Shown in pieces: positions 1 through 8,416 of a stretch of DNA of 64,000 nucleotides. Every line of letters begins with the position of its first letter. The stretch's first letter is position 1. Origin of the DNA: Malaciobacter mytili LMG 24559 (GTDB taxonomy: Bacteria > Campylobacterota > Campylobacteria > Campylobacterales > Arcobacteraceae); NCBI RefSeq assembly GCF_003346775.1, contig NZ_CP031219.1, forward strand, positions 2,170,001-2,234,000, in the 5' to 3' direction. The notes under the pieces were generated by a model. It did not search any database. It saw only the letters and a program-made list of their open reading frames with translations, and had not been told where the DNA came from. The translations under genes were made by a program, and so were the position numbers.

Positions 1-22
1 CCTAACATTATATATAAATCCT

Positions 23-1162
23 TTAAGATAATCTTGATTTATACTCATTATATCCAAAATTTTTTACAATTTGGTAACAATTATTGTCTTTTTTTATAAC
101 AATTGATGGTAACTTAATTCCATTAAAGGTAGTTGTCTTTACCATAGTATAATGAATCATATCTTCTAGAATGATTTTATCACCTACTTTTAAAGGTTCA
201 TCAAAAGAATAATCCCCGATAATATCCCCTGCTAAGCAAGTATTTCCACCAAATCTATAAGTATATTTTTTCTCATTTGCTAAGCCACTATTTCTAATTT
301 CTGCTCTATATGGCATAGCTAAAGTATCAGGCATATGTGCCTCAGCAGAGGTATCCAAAATCCCAATATTCATTCCATTATCAATAATATCCAGTACAGT
401 TGCCACTAAATATCCTGTCTTCCAACCTACTGCTTCACCTGGCTCTAAATATACTTCTAAGTGAGGGTATCTAGCTTTAAACTCTTTTAAAAGTTTAATT
501 AAACCTTCCACATCATAATCATCTCTTGTAATATGATGCCCTCCTCCAAAGTTTACCCACTTCATTTGAGGTAAAAATTCACCAAATTTTTCTTCGAAGT
601 TTTTAAGTGCCCCTTGTAATGCATCTACATTTTGCTCACATAAAGCATGAAAATGTAATCCATCAATTCCTTCAAGTTCATCTGCTTCAAAGTTTTTTCT
701 AGTAATCCCCAGCCTTGAAAAAGCTCCACAAGGATTATATAAATCAACTTCAACAGAAGAATACTCTGGATTTACTCTAAGCCCTAAAGAAGTCTTACCA
801 ATAGCTTTATGCTTAAACTGCTTTAGTTGAGAAAAAGAGTTAAATACCACATGATTTGATAGTGATACTATTTCATCAAACTCTTCTTCTTTAAAAGCAG
901 GTGAGTAAGTATGAACTTCTTTTCCAAACTCTTCTGAAGCTAAAATAGCCTCATGTAAACCAGAAGCACAACAACCTTTTAGATATTTTTTACATAATTC
1001 AAAAGTAGAAAAAAGTGCAAACCCTTTTAAGGCTAAAAGTATATTTACACCAGCTTCATCTTGTACTTTTTTTAGTAACTTTAAATTATTTTCTAATAAC
1101 TCTTCTTCACACACAAAACTTGGACTTGGCAAGTTTTCAAAATTATTTACTGTTTCAATCAT
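23..1162 (-). CDS. nspC: Carboxynorspermidine decarboxylase
   Basis: PLP-dependent fold-III decarboxylase that converts carboxynorspermidine (or carboxyspermidine) to the polyamine in the cytoplasm. The N-terminal LLALKGF segment carries the expected Schiff-base lysine (about residue 46). WVNFGGGHH and the EPGEAVGW stretch are family phosphate and PLP contacts, and the length (379 aa) is normal. I chose the ATG at 1162, which overlaps the rubredoxin stop by 8 bases and implies translational coupling. A TTG at 1174, four codons upstream and just after a GAGG, is a possible alternative. A saccharopine dehydrogenase-like gene for the preceding pathway step lies just upstream on the same strand. 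Confidence 0.93.
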   Translation of the reverse strand: MIETVNNFENLPSPSFVCEEELLENNLKLLKKVQDEAGVNILLALKGFALFSTFELCKKYLKGCCASGLHEAILASEEFGKEVHTYSPAFKEEEFDEIVSLSNHVVFNSFSQLKQFKHKAIGKTSLGLRVNPEYSSVEVDLYNPCGAFSRLGITRKNFEADELEGIDGLHFHALCEQNVDALQGALKNFEEKFGEFLPQMKWVNFGGGHHITRDDYDVEGLIKLLKEFKARYPHLEVYLEPGEAVGWKTGYLVATVLDIIDNGMNIGILDTSAEAHMPDTLAMPYRAEIRNSGLANEKKYTYRFGGNTCLAGDIIGDYSFDEPLKVGDKIILEDMIHYTMVKTTTFNGIKLPSIVIKKDNNCYQIVKNFGYNEYKSRLS

Positions 1163-1319
1163 CAAACGGTTCAAAATCCTCTTTTGTTACTCCACAGTCT
1201 GGACACTCCCAATCTTCTGGTAATTCCTCAAAAGGTGTACCAGGAGCTATCCCACTATCTGGGTCACCTAAACTTGGGTCATATATATAATCACAAACTG
1301 TACAGATATATTTTTGCAT
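1155..1319 (-). CDS. Rubredoxin
   Basis: A 54-residue rubredoxin, a small cytoplasmic one-electron carrier with a single Fe(Cys)4 site. The ligands are visible as C6-x2-C9 (YICTVC) and C39-x2-C42 (ECPDC), with the usual YDP and GIxPGTPF segments between them. A good AAGGAG Shine-Dalgarno precedes the ATG, and a TATAAT-like -10 lies about 30 bases further upstream. Its 3' end overlaps nspC, so the two are probably one transcript. In this lineage rubredoxin often serves oxidative-stress reductases, but no partner is adjacent, so that role is inference. Confidence 0.95.
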   Translation of the reverse strand: MQKYICTVCDYIYDPSLGDPDSGIAPGTPFEELPEDWECPDCGVTKEDFEPFDD

Positions 1320-1347
1320 AATAAGTCTCCTTAAATTATTTAACTTA

Positions 1348-1353
1348 ATTATA
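1348..1353 (-). promoter_or_regulatory. -10 element for rubredoxin-nspC
   Basis: TATAAT read on the minus strand, 29 bases upstream of the rubredoxin ATG, with a T-rich upstream region as is usual for Campylobacterota sigma-70 promoters. No clear -35 is visible. Confidence 0.5.
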
Positions 1354-1465
1354 CACCTAAAATCAACTTAAAAACCCTTAAGCAAGAGATTAATATTTTA
1401 ATTTAACTAATAATTTCTTTTTTAAAAAGAATTTTTAAAATTATCCCTTGTCTAAAGCTTTTAAT

Positions 1466-1498
1466 AAAAAAGTATCAAGTAAGAAAGACTTACTTGAT
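1466..1498 (-). terminator. Rho-independent terminator after the saccharopine dehydrogenase-like gene
   Basis: On the minus strand ATCAAGTAAG and CTTACTTGAT form a perfect 10-bp stem (1489-1498 with 1474-1483) around a 5-base loop, followed by AC and a T6 tract. It lies about 20 bases after the stop codon of the upstream minus-strand gene. Confidence 0.85.
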
Positions 1499-1517
1499 AA
1501 ATAGGTAGTTGAAAGAA

Positions 1518-2720
1518 TTATTCTACTGGTAGTTCAATAATTTTCCAAGGTAAACCTTGTGTCATTAGCTCTTCCATAAATGGTGTTGCATCAAATTCTT
1601 CTATATTAAATACGCCTGTTCCATTCCATAACCCTTTATAGAACATCTTAGAACCAATCATCGCAGGAACTCCTGTCGTATAAGAAACAGCTTGAGCACC
1701 TGTTTCTTTATAACACTCTTGGTGGTCACAAATATTGTAAATATAAACTTTTTTCTTAACACCATCTTTTATACCTTCGATGATACATCCAATATTTGTA
1801 AGACCTACTGTTCTTGGCCCTAAGCTTGCTGGATCTGGTAATAGAGTTTTTAGAAACTCTATTGGAATAATCTTCATTCCTTGATGTTCTACTGGCTCAA
1901 TACCTAACATTCCAACATTTTGTAAACAATTCATATGCTGAATATAAGAATCTCCAAATGTCATAAAGAATCTAATTCTTTTTAGTCCTTTAATATTTTT
2001 TGCTAAAGATTCTAATTCTTCATGGTATAGTAAATATGAAGCTTTTACTCCCACTTCTGGATAATCATGATCAACTCTAATTTCAAGTGGTTTAGTCTCA
2101 ATCCACTCTCCATTTTCCCAATATCTACCATTTGCAGATACTTCTCTTAAGTTGATTTCAGGGTTAAAGTTTGTAGCAAAAGGGTATCCATGATCACCAG
2201 CATTACAATCCATAATATCTATAAAATGAATCTCATCAAAAAGATTTTGTTGAGCATATGCACAAAAAACTCCTGTAACACCTGGGTCAAAACCACTTCC
2301 TAATAGAGCTTTAATACCAGCTTCTTTAAACTGACCATCTCTAGCCCATTGTTCTTTGTATTCAAATTTAGCTTCATCTGGGTGCTCATAATTTGCTGTA
2401 TCTACATAATCTACACCGCATTGTGTACAAGCATCCATAATTGTTAAATCTTGGTATGGAAGTGCCACATTTAAAACTAATTTTGGATTAACTTTTTTAA
2501 TTAGTTCTACTAATTGTGGTATATCATCAGCATCAACTGATGCAGTATCAATCTCTACACCTTGATTTTCTTTAATATATTTTGCAATCTCATCACACTT
2601 AGATTTTGTTCTAGATGCTAATGTGATTTTTTCAAATGTATCAATATTCATAGCACATTTAACTGTTGCAACTCTACTTACACCACCTGCACCAATGATT
2701 AAAATACCTTTTTTATCCAT
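1518..2720 (-). CDS. Saccharopine dehydrogenase family protein, probable carboxynorspermidine dehydrogenase
   Basis: A 400-aa oxidoreductase with an N-terminal Rossmann fold (ILIIGAGGVSR, residues 5-15) and the C-terminal saccharopine dehydrogenase domain. In Campylobacterota this family, next to nspC, reductively joins aspartate semialdehyde with putrescine or diaminopropane to make carboxy(nor)spermidine. The nspC gene lies about 350 bp downstream, supporting that substrate over lysine metabolism. The start was set at the ATG at 2720, which has a GGAG 7 bases upstream; an in-frame ATG at 2732 overlaps that Shine-Dalgarno and is less likely. A strong terminator follows, so it is transcribed apart from rubredoxin-nspC. 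Confidence 0.85.
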   Translation of the reverse strand: MDKKGILIIGAGGVSRVATVKCAMNIDTFEKITLASRTKSKCDEIAKYIKENQGVEIDTASVDADDIPQLVELIKKVNPKLVLNVALPYQDLTIMDACTQCGVDYVDTANYEHPDEAKFEYKEQWARDGQFKEAGIKALLGSGFDPGVTGVFCAYAQQNLFDEIHFIDIMDCNAGDHGYPFATNFNPEINLREVSANGRYWENGEWIETKPLEIRVDHDYPEVGVKASYLLYHEELESLAKNIKGLKRIRFFMTFGDSYIQHMNCLQNVGMLGIEPVEHQGMKIIPIEFLKTLLPDPASLGPRTVGLTNIGCIIEGIKDGVKKKVYIYNICDHQECYKETGAQAVSYTTGVPAMIGSKMFYKGLWNGTGVFNIEEFDATPFMEELMTQGLPWKIIELPVE

Positions 2721-2882
2721 AAATAACTCCATTAAAAATATCCGTAATTATAGACTTTTTTTATTGAATAATAATTGAAAGTCTTTGGTATTGTACAAAC
2801 AAAGAGTAACAAAATAGAAACATTTTTTCAATTAAGCTATTTTTTAAACTTTTGCTTTATAGTAAGTTTAAGGATAATTGGA

Positions 2883-2888
2883 TAGAAT
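2883..2888 (+). promoter_or_regulatory. -10 element for ssrA
   Basis: TAGAAT, 15 bases before the mature tmRNA 5' end, so transcription would start a few bases upstream of the RNase P cleavage site. The -35 is not obvious. Confidence 0.4.
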
Positions 2889-2903
2889 TTCGAACTTATC
2901 AAT

Positions 2904-3301
2904 GGGGATGATTTGGCTTCGATTAGAGCAGTGAGGATTAGTTGCATGTCGGCCTGAGCATGCCGTTACGCGGCTCATTTTTTTTAGACGCAAACAATAC
3001 TAATTACGCTCCAGCTTACGCAAAAGCTGCGTAAGTTTATCTTATAATTTGTCTCGCCTAAGGGCTTGAGACTTGGAGGCTCGCACTACTGATTCTATCT
3101 AAGTAGATTTTCGCGGGTTCACTCAAGATAGATTATCTTTAAAGAGTTGATTTGGCTTTAAGGAGAAATTTTCAAATCTTAGCTTTTTGGTTGCCTTGCG
3201 GATTGAGTTGCTAAAAAGTGAAATTATTCAATCCTTCTAAGCATGTAGACGCTAATAGTAGCTGTTTTAAGACTCCGGTTCAATCCCGGACATCTCCACC
3301 A
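2904..3301 (+). ncRNA. ssrA: Transfer-messenger RNA (tmRNA)
   Basis: One-piece tmRNA of about 398 nt that rescues stalled ribosomes and tags nascent proteins. The 5' GGGGAUG pairs with the 3' CAUCUCC preceding ACCA (one G-U pair), forming the acceptor stem. The 3' part has the T-loop GGTTCAATCCC, and CCA is encoded at 3299-3301. The tag frame starts at GCA 2990 and ends at TAA 3032-3034: ANNTNYAPAYAKAA, close to Campylobacter and Arcobacter tags as I recall them. tmRNA 3' ends are common integration sites and the stretch downstream is decayed, but I found no second copy of the 3' end. Confidence 0.97.
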
Positions 3302-3490
3302 AGATTAATAATTATACTTTCTTATTTGTTCTAAAAAGTTCGATATAATCGGACTTTAATATTCTAAATCGTTCTATATTATTCTTATCATTTTTAATAC
3401 TTTCTAAGATTTTTAACGGTAATATAATCGGTAATAAATTTTAATAAATGGTTATTACCTTAAAATTGTAAAATCACTAAAGGATTTAAA

Positions 3491-3814
3491 ATAATACAAG
3501 TATATGATTATAAAGAATTTCAAAAAGAGATGAGAAGCAAAAAGAAAAGAACTGGAAAAAAAGAAACTTTTACTCCTATTGATTTTTTTACGCAAGAGGA
3601 AATAGATGAGTTTAATAGAAAAGGAATTAACAATTTAGAGCCATATTTGCCAATTCCTGATTATATAAGAAAGCATGATGAATTTGTTTTTAGGGTAAGG
3701 GATGAGTTGTTAAAGAAATTCCCAAATGATGAGTTTCTAAACTCTTTATATAAAGAAGAAAATATAGAGATATTTTTTACTTACACTTGGTATGAAAAAT
3801 ATGGAATTAAATAA
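3491..3814 (+). CDS. Hypothetical protein with no ordinary start codon at its best start
   Basis: Unrecognised small, charged, soluble protein; no signal peptide or membrane segment. The first ordinary start is ATG 3530 (94 aa), but that has only a GAG touching the ATG. Thirteen codons upstream the frame opens in good coding sequence (QVYDYKEFQKE) right after AAAGGATTTAAA, an ideally spaced Shine-Dalgarno followed by ATA ATA. An ancestral ATG that mutated to ATA would explain this, giving 107 aa. The C-terminal part has aromatic-rich FFTYTWYEKYG. It stands alone between ssrA and a minus-strand HIT gene in a decayed stretch, so it may itself be losing function. Confidence 0.55.
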   Translation: MIQVYDYKEFQKEMRSKKKRTGKKETFTPIDFFTQEEIDEFNRKGINNLEPYLPIPDYIRKHDEFVFRVRDELLKKFPNDEFLNSLYKEENIEIFFTYTWYEKYGIK

Positions 3815-3892
3815 TATTAATTTATATGAAAATTTATTTCAACTAAATCACATTATAATTTAATTCCTGTTGAAATATTAGTACATAAATTT

Positions 3893-4366
3893 CTATTTAT
3901 AGTTTTTATCTCGAATATTTTTTGCTATTTTAGATAAATCTTTATCATCAGCTCTAAATGAATCATGAGAGGATATATATCCCATATACTTTTTATAATA
4001 AATATTAATATTGGATTTTATTTCTTTCCAATTATTTTTATACTCTTTTGTACCATGTAAGGGAAAAAGTTTAACATGTACATGGTCAATTCCAAAACCT
4101 TCAAGTACAAGGCCTGTACGAGAAACATCATCGAAACTATTATCAAGCATTAGTGCTACTTTTTTAGCTGCTAAAATTAAATTTAGAAAAACATCTTCTT
4201 CAAGTTCAAAAGCATAACTTGAATAATGTTTTTTTGGTATAACTACTGTTACACCTTCACAATTCGGGAATATTGATAAAAATGCTAAATGTTTTTCATC
4301 TTCCCAAACTTTATGGCAAGTACTTTTATTTGCTACTATATCACAAAAAATACAATTATTTTTCAT
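3893..4366 (-). CDS. HIT family nucleotide-binding protein
   Basis: A 157-aa histidine-triad protein, probably a nucleotidyl hydrolase or transferase acting on dinucleoside polyphosphates or AMP conjugates. The N-terminal CIFCDIV and the VVIPKKHYSS segment are typical. The triad region reads DHVHVKLFPLHG: the first two histidines (including the expected nucleophile) are present, the third position is Lys with another His further on, a variant I recall in other HIT proteins. ATG 4366 was chosen because AAGGA lies 6 bases upstream; the longer frame to 4432 adds 22 unrelated residues. It lies alone in a gene-poor stretch downstream of ssrA. Confidence 0.8.
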   Translation of the reverse strand: MKNNCIFCDIVANKSTCHKVWEDEKHLAFLSIFPNCEGVTVVIPKKHYSSYAFELEEDVFLNLILAAKKVALMLDNSFDDVSRTGLVLEGFGIDHVHVKLFPLHGTKEYKNNWKEIKSNINIYYKKYMGYISSHDSFRADDKDLSKIAKNIRDKNYK

Positions 4367-4520
4367 TTGATTCCTTAAAATAATATTTTCGAGGATAAAG
4401 ACTTGAATCCCATACCATTTTAAAGTTATCAATTAAATTTAAATTAGATAATTTAAAAATAGCTAAAGAAGAAATTATTCCTGCTAATTCTACATTTGAT
4501 GGACCATATAAAATCATCAT
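4356..4520 (-). CDS. Possible small ORF upstream of the HIT gene
   Basis: A 54-codon frame starting ATGATG, overlapping the HIT start by 11 bases. The beginning (ILYGPSNVELAG) and the end (MVWDSSLYPRKYYF) look like coding sequence, but the ribosome site is poor (AAGG nearly touching the ATG). I recognise no family. It may be the tail of a broken gene rather than a working small protein. Confidence 0.3.
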   Translation of the reverse strand: MMILYGPSNVELAGIISSLAIFKLSNLNLIDNFKMVWDSSLYPRKYYFKESNEK

Positions 4521-4527
4521 GCCTTAC

Positions 4528-4706
4528 TCAATTAATATCTTCTTTTGTAGAATCTTTATTAATTAAAAATACTCCTTTAGTTCCTGAAAAATAATAATTT
4601 TTTCTGAATTACCAAATAGAACTGAAGGTTGCAAAATTCCTATTGCTAAATTATTAACATATATAATATTATTTTTTAATTTTATAGTTTTGCTATTAAA
4701 TATTAC
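4528..4706 (-). pseudogene. Frameshifted coding relic
   Basis: On the minus strand a frame without a start reads through NNIIYVNNLAIGILQPSVLF and GNSEKIIIF, then shifts by one base into GTKGVFLINKDSTKEDIN and stops at 4528. The two pieces join into protein-like sequence, so this looks like the 3' end of a gene that lost its 5' part and took an indel. The parent family is not recognised. Confidence 0.4.
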
Positions 4707-4853
4707 TTAAATTTAAAATTAAAACCATTGATTGATTTTATAAAAAACATTTGAAGAAAAATTAATTGAAGTTCTTTTTATAATGAATAAGTATCTTTTA
4801 AATTTCCTTATTTTTCATTATATAACTTTATATATTAGCATTAAAGAAAGGAG

Positions 4854-5037
4854 TTAAATAGATATTTCAACTATTTCATCAAGATAAACAAGCGTAAAAT
4901 CTACATATTTTAATACTTTTGTCTTATTAATCTAAAATTCTACATTAACCTTGTCACAATTGTATTATTTTCCAAATTTCTTTAAAATCTCTCCATATTA
5001 CAAACTCAAGTAAAAATTCAACCTTTTTCTTAATAAA
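4854..5037 (-). pseudogene. Second decayed coding relic with stop and frameshift
   Basis: On the minus strand KKKVEFLLEFVIWRDFKE continues to a stop, shifts by one base to DKVNVEF, meets an in-frame TAG, then continues INKTKVLKYVDFTLVYLDE and ends at 4854. Reading across one frameshift and one stop gives continuous protein-like sequence, so a real gene has degenerated here. The family is unknown. Apart from this relic and the one at 4528-4706 I see nothing coding between 4521 and 5164. Confidence 0.4.
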
Positions 5038-5164
5038 TTATTTATTATAATTGCCAAAGTTTATAAGATAAATTTGGGAAGAGAAAATTAGGCAAGAATA
5101 GGTCTTTACACTATTTAAACAAGTGACTTTTTAGTCTTTTATTTTTAGGATTTAGTAGTTTAAA

Positions 5165-6199
5165 ATGGAAGGGTTTTACGATATATTAAAACAGCTTATA
5201 AGAGTACCAAGTGTAGTAGGAGCTGAGCACTCTTTTTTTATGTTTTTAAAAAGAGAATTAGAAGATTTAAACATCAAAGTTGAGTACTATGATGGGTTAT
5301 TAGTAGCAAAAGGAGATAAACCAGAAAGCGGATATATCTCAGCACATGCAGATAGACACGGTCTTATTTGTACAGGACACAATGAGTTTCAATATGCAGC
5401 TTTTATCGCAAAAAACAAAGCTGATTTAAGAGGTAACTCAAACTCAGAACAGATGCTAAAAAACTTTGAGATGAGATTTATAAATCAAAAAGTTCAAGCA
5501 TATGAGCCTTGGTCAGGAAGTTACCTTGGAATTGGTACAATAAAAGATGCTTTTTTATGTGAAAGAAGAAACAATATTATCTTTAAAGTTGATAATTTAG
5601 GGCATTTATTACCTGGCACTCCTATTGCTTTTATGGATAGATTAAAAATAAATGACAATATGATTTCAGCTCAAATTGACAATACAATTTCAGTAGCAAT
5701 AATAGTATATCTATACCAACAAGGATACCAAGGAACAGCCTTTTTCACTGCAGCTGAAGAGGCTGGTAGAAGTTGGAGGTTTTTACTTGAATATTTTAGA
5801 AGATTTGATATTTGTACAAATGAACTTTTAGTTTTAGACACAAGTCCATATAAGAGTATAGAAGATATTAACCACTTAGATGTTATATTTAGAAATAGAG
5901 ATGAAAATGCTTATTTTAGGTCACCTCTAAAAAATAAGATTAAAAAAATTGCTTTAAAAAATAAAATAAAATACCATTATAAAGATGAGTACATTAAAAA
6001 TATTATGAAACAACAAAATATCAAAACTTCATTAGGAGTTACTGAACTTGGAAGAATAATAAATGCAAGTAAAAGCACAATCCAAGGTACAACATTACAA
6101 ATACCAACTATTGGTTATCATACTATTGAAGAAACAGCTTCTAAAAGTTCAGTTGAAGCAATGGTTGATATTTTAAGAAATATATATTTAATAGAATAA
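5165..6199 (+). CDS. Peptidase M42-like metallo-aminopeptidase
   Basis: A 344-aa cytoplasmic protein of the M42/M20 metallopeptidase type. Expected metal and catalytic residues are in order: H61-x-D63 (SAHADRHG), D172 in AQIDNTISVA, the E198-E199 pair in TAAEEAG, D225 in VLDTS and H319 in IGYHTIEE. It therefore looks like an active binuclear-metal aminopeptidase; the substrate is unknown. It is the first gene of a tight trio with mgtE (10-base gap) and a DUF155 protein, probably one operon. The ATG at 5165 follows AGGATTTAGTAGTTTAAA, so the ribosome site is weak to fair. Confidence 0.8.
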   Translation: MEGFYDILKQLIRVPSVVGAEHSFFMFLKRELEDLNIKVEYYDGLLVAKGDKPESGYISAHADRHGLICTGHNEFQYAAFIAKNKADLRGNSNSEQMLKNFEMRFINQKVQAYEPWSGSYLGIGTIKDAFLCERRNNIIFKVDNLGHLLPGTPIAFMDRLKINDNMISAQIDNTISVAIIVYLYQQGYQGTAFFTAAEEAGRSWRFLLEYFRRFDICTNELLVLDTSPYKSIEDINHLDVIFRNRDENAYFRSPLKNKIKKIALKNKIKYHYKDEYIKNIMKQQNIKTSLGVTELGRIINASKSTIQGTTLQIPTIGYHTIEETASKSSVEAMVDILRNIYLIE

Positions 6200-6209
6200 T
6201 AGGAAGATT

Positions 6210-7574
6210 ATGGAAGAGTTAAGAAATGCCCAAGAGATAAAAGATTTTTTATTACAAATTATCAACGACCATAAAAATAAAGAGAGTATTTTACACCCAT
6301 TTGATATTTCAAAGGAGCTTGAAGCTTTAAGAAAATTAGATGAAGAGTCATATAAATTTATCTGTAAAAAGATGCCAAGTGAACTTTTTGCTGAGATTTT
6401 ATGTGAAATGCCAACTTATATTCAAGAAGAGATACCAAGTATTATTAGTGATACAAAAATCGCAAATATTACTTCAAAAATGGATAGTGATGATGCTTCA
6501 ACACTTATTTATAATATCTCTCAAATAGATGAAGAAGTAGCAGAAAATATCCTTTCAAAACTTGATAAAGAAGACCAAAAAATCATTGAGCAACTTAACT
6601 CTTATGAAGATTATGAAGCCGGTTCATATATGCAAAGTGAACTTTTTTATGTTTCTATTGATGAAAATATAGGAAAAGCTTTAAAAAGATTAAAAAAACA
6701 AAAAGAAGAAAATATTTTAGATAATATTTTTCATGCGTATTTGATAGATAACAATAGAAAATTTTTAGGTGCAATTGGACTTGAAGAACTAATCTTATAC
6801 GAACACTCTCAAAAATTTGATGAAATAGCAAAAGATAAAATAACTGAATACAGTATAAACCACAAAGAAGATATTTCAGAAGTTGTTGAGATGTTTGCAC
6901 ACTATAACTTAAGTGCCTTAGCTGTTGTTGATGATGAAAACAGACTTATTGGAAGAATTACACATGATGATATTCATGATATAATTCAACAACAAGATAC
7001 AAAACAGCTATACTCACTTGCTGGGGTAAATGATGAAGCAGAACAAGAAGAAAGCCTTTATCTTATTGGTAAAAATAGAGCTTTTTGGTTAGGAATAAAC
7101 CTAATAACAGCTATTTTAGCCTCTATTGTTATAGGTTTATTTGATGCGACTATTCAATCTTTAGTTGCTTTAGCTGTTCTTATGCCAATAGTTGCTTCTA
7201 TGGGTGGAAATGCAGGTACACAAACTCTTACTGTTACGGTAAGACAGATGGCTTTAGGAGAGATTAGTTATACAGATGCAAAAAAAACCATCTATAAAGA
7301 AGTTATAATTTCACTGGTAAATGGATTTTTATTTGCATTGGTAATAGGAATAATTGCCTATTTTTGGTTTAAAATACCACTTTTAGGTTTAGTAATAGCT
7401 ATGTCTATGATAATAAACTTACTTAGTGCAGGTTTTTTTGGTGCTGTAATTCCTATAATTTTAGAAAAATTTGAAATTGACCCTGCTATTGGTTCAACAG
7501 TTATACTTACAACTGTTACAGATGTAGTTGGTTTTTTTAGTTTTTTAGGATTAGCAACTTTAATACTTTTATAA
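6210..7574 (+). CDS. mgtE: Magnesium transporter MgtE
   Basis: A 454-aa inner-membrane Mg2+ channel with the standard MgtE layout: an acidic superhelical N domain (about 1-130), two CBS domains (about 135-260) that sense cytosolic Mg2+, a connecting helix, and five membrane helices from about residue 285. The pore signature SMGGNAGTQTLTVTVRQMA is intact. It is flanked closely by the M42-like peptidase and the DUF155 gene on the same strand. Confidence 0.95.
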   Translation: MEELRNAQEIKDFLLQIINDHKNKESILHPFDISKELEALRKLDEESYKFICKKMPSELFAEILCEMPTYIQEEIPSIISDTKIANITSKMDSDDASTLIYNISQIDEEVAENILSKLDKEDQKIIEQLNSYEDYEAGSYMQSELFYVSIDENIGKALKRLKKQKEENILDNIFHAYLIDNNRKFLGAIGLEELILYEHSQKFDEIAKDKITEYSINHKEDISEVVEMFAHYNLSALAVVDDENRLIGRITHDDIHDIIQQQDTKQLYSLAGVNDEAEQEESLYLIGKNRAFWLGINLITAILASIVIGLFDATIQSLVALAVLMPIVASMGGNAGTQTLTVTVRQMALGEISYTDAKKTIYKEVIISLVNGFLFALVIGIIAYFWFKIPLLGLVIAMSMIINLLSAGFFGAVIPIILEKFEIDPAIGSTVILTTVTDVVGFFSFLGLATLILL

Positions 7575-7586
7575 TATTGAGGAAAT

Positions 7587-8393
7587 ATGTTAAATAATAT
7601 TCATTTTATTTCTGTTGAAATACCAAGTGTAATAACAAAAAAAGACTTAGAAAATGAATTTCCAGGTTTAGTTTTAACAACTATTGAAAAATCTTTTGTT
7701 GGTGAGATTTCAAATGATAAATATATCTTTGTAACAACATTTGGAATTATCACCTTTTGTAATTTTACAAATGATGAAATAAAATCTTTTCTTTCAAGAT
7801 TAAATATAAAAGAAGCAAATAGTTATACCACTGCTTTAATAAATCAAGACTACAAAATGATAATTGATAAAAGTTGTGAAAAACCAATAATTGATGACCA
7901 AATTATTAGATACAACGAATTTAATAAAGCAATAGCTTCTATTATTTCTTTAGCTTTATCTCAAAGTGTAGGCTTAGAAATTAGTGAAAAATCACTTGAA
8001 ATAAAAATGGAAGAGAGTGCTAAAATCTATGAAAAATTAGAAAAACTAAAAATAAAAGATAGAAAAAATCTTATGGGCTTTGCAGCTAAAATTGCAAAAG
8101 AGAGATTTCATATTTTAAATAAGCTTTATTTACTTGATAAACCAGATATTATTTGGGATGATGTGGAGTTAGAGTCTTTGTATAATCAGCTCTCTTTTCA
8201 ACTGGATTTAAAATCAAGATTTGAAGTAATTGAACATAAAATTTCATATTTAAAAGAATCTATTGATTTTGCTATAGATAAAGTAAATCAAAAATCTAGT
8301 GAATTTTTAGAGTGGATTATTATTTGGTTGATTGTTATTGAAGTAATATTTTCTATTTATGCTTATATTATTAAACCTGTATTTTTAGAGTAG
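7587..8393 (+). CDS. DUF155 (RMD1/YagE) family membrane-tethered protein
   Basis: A 268-aa protein matching the DUF155 pattern: an N-terminal mixed alpha/beta part with FVTTFGIITFCN, the ALSQSVGLEISEKSLE helix in the middle (family hallmark AxxQSVxLxxxE), a charged helical region, and one C-terminal membrane helix at about 243-263. Eukaryotic relatives (Rmd1, Rmnd1) are mitochondrial and linked to translation; the bacterial role is unknown. It lies 12 bases after mgtE and converges with a chemoreceptor gene 5 bases away. Confidence 0.75.
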   Translation: MLNNIHFISVEIPSVITKKDLENEFPGLVLTTIEKSFVGEISNDKYIFVTTFGIITFCNFTNDEIKSFLSRLNIKEANSYTTALINQDYKMIIDKSCEKPIIDDQIIRYNEFNKAIASIISLALSQSVGLEISEKSLEIKMEESAKIYEKLEKLKIKDRKNLMGFAAKIAKERFHILNKLYLLDKPDIIWDDVELESLYNQLSFQLDLKSRFEVIEHKISYLKESIDFAIDKVNQKSSEFLEWIIIWLIVIEVIFSIYAYIIKPVFLE

Positions 8394-8416
8394 GAAGCTT
8401 AAAAGCTTTCCCACTC
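8388..8416. other. Hairpin between convergent genes
   Basis: GAGTAGGAAGCTT (8388-8400) pairs with AAGCTTTCCCACTC (8403-8416) with one mismatch and one bulge, spanning the ends of the DUF155 and chemoreceptor genes. There is no T tract, so it is a weak terminator candidate. Confidence 0.35.

Noticed and set aside
1015-1290. Plus-strand frame of 91 codons
   Set aside because: It is antisense to nspC and the rubredoxin, both clearly real; the translation is Leu/Ser-rich noise.
3270-5164. Possible genomic island bounded by a repeat of the tmRNA 3' end
   Set aside because: I looked for a second copy of the tmRNA tail (GGTTCAATCCC...ATCTCCACC) downstream and found none, nor an integrase.
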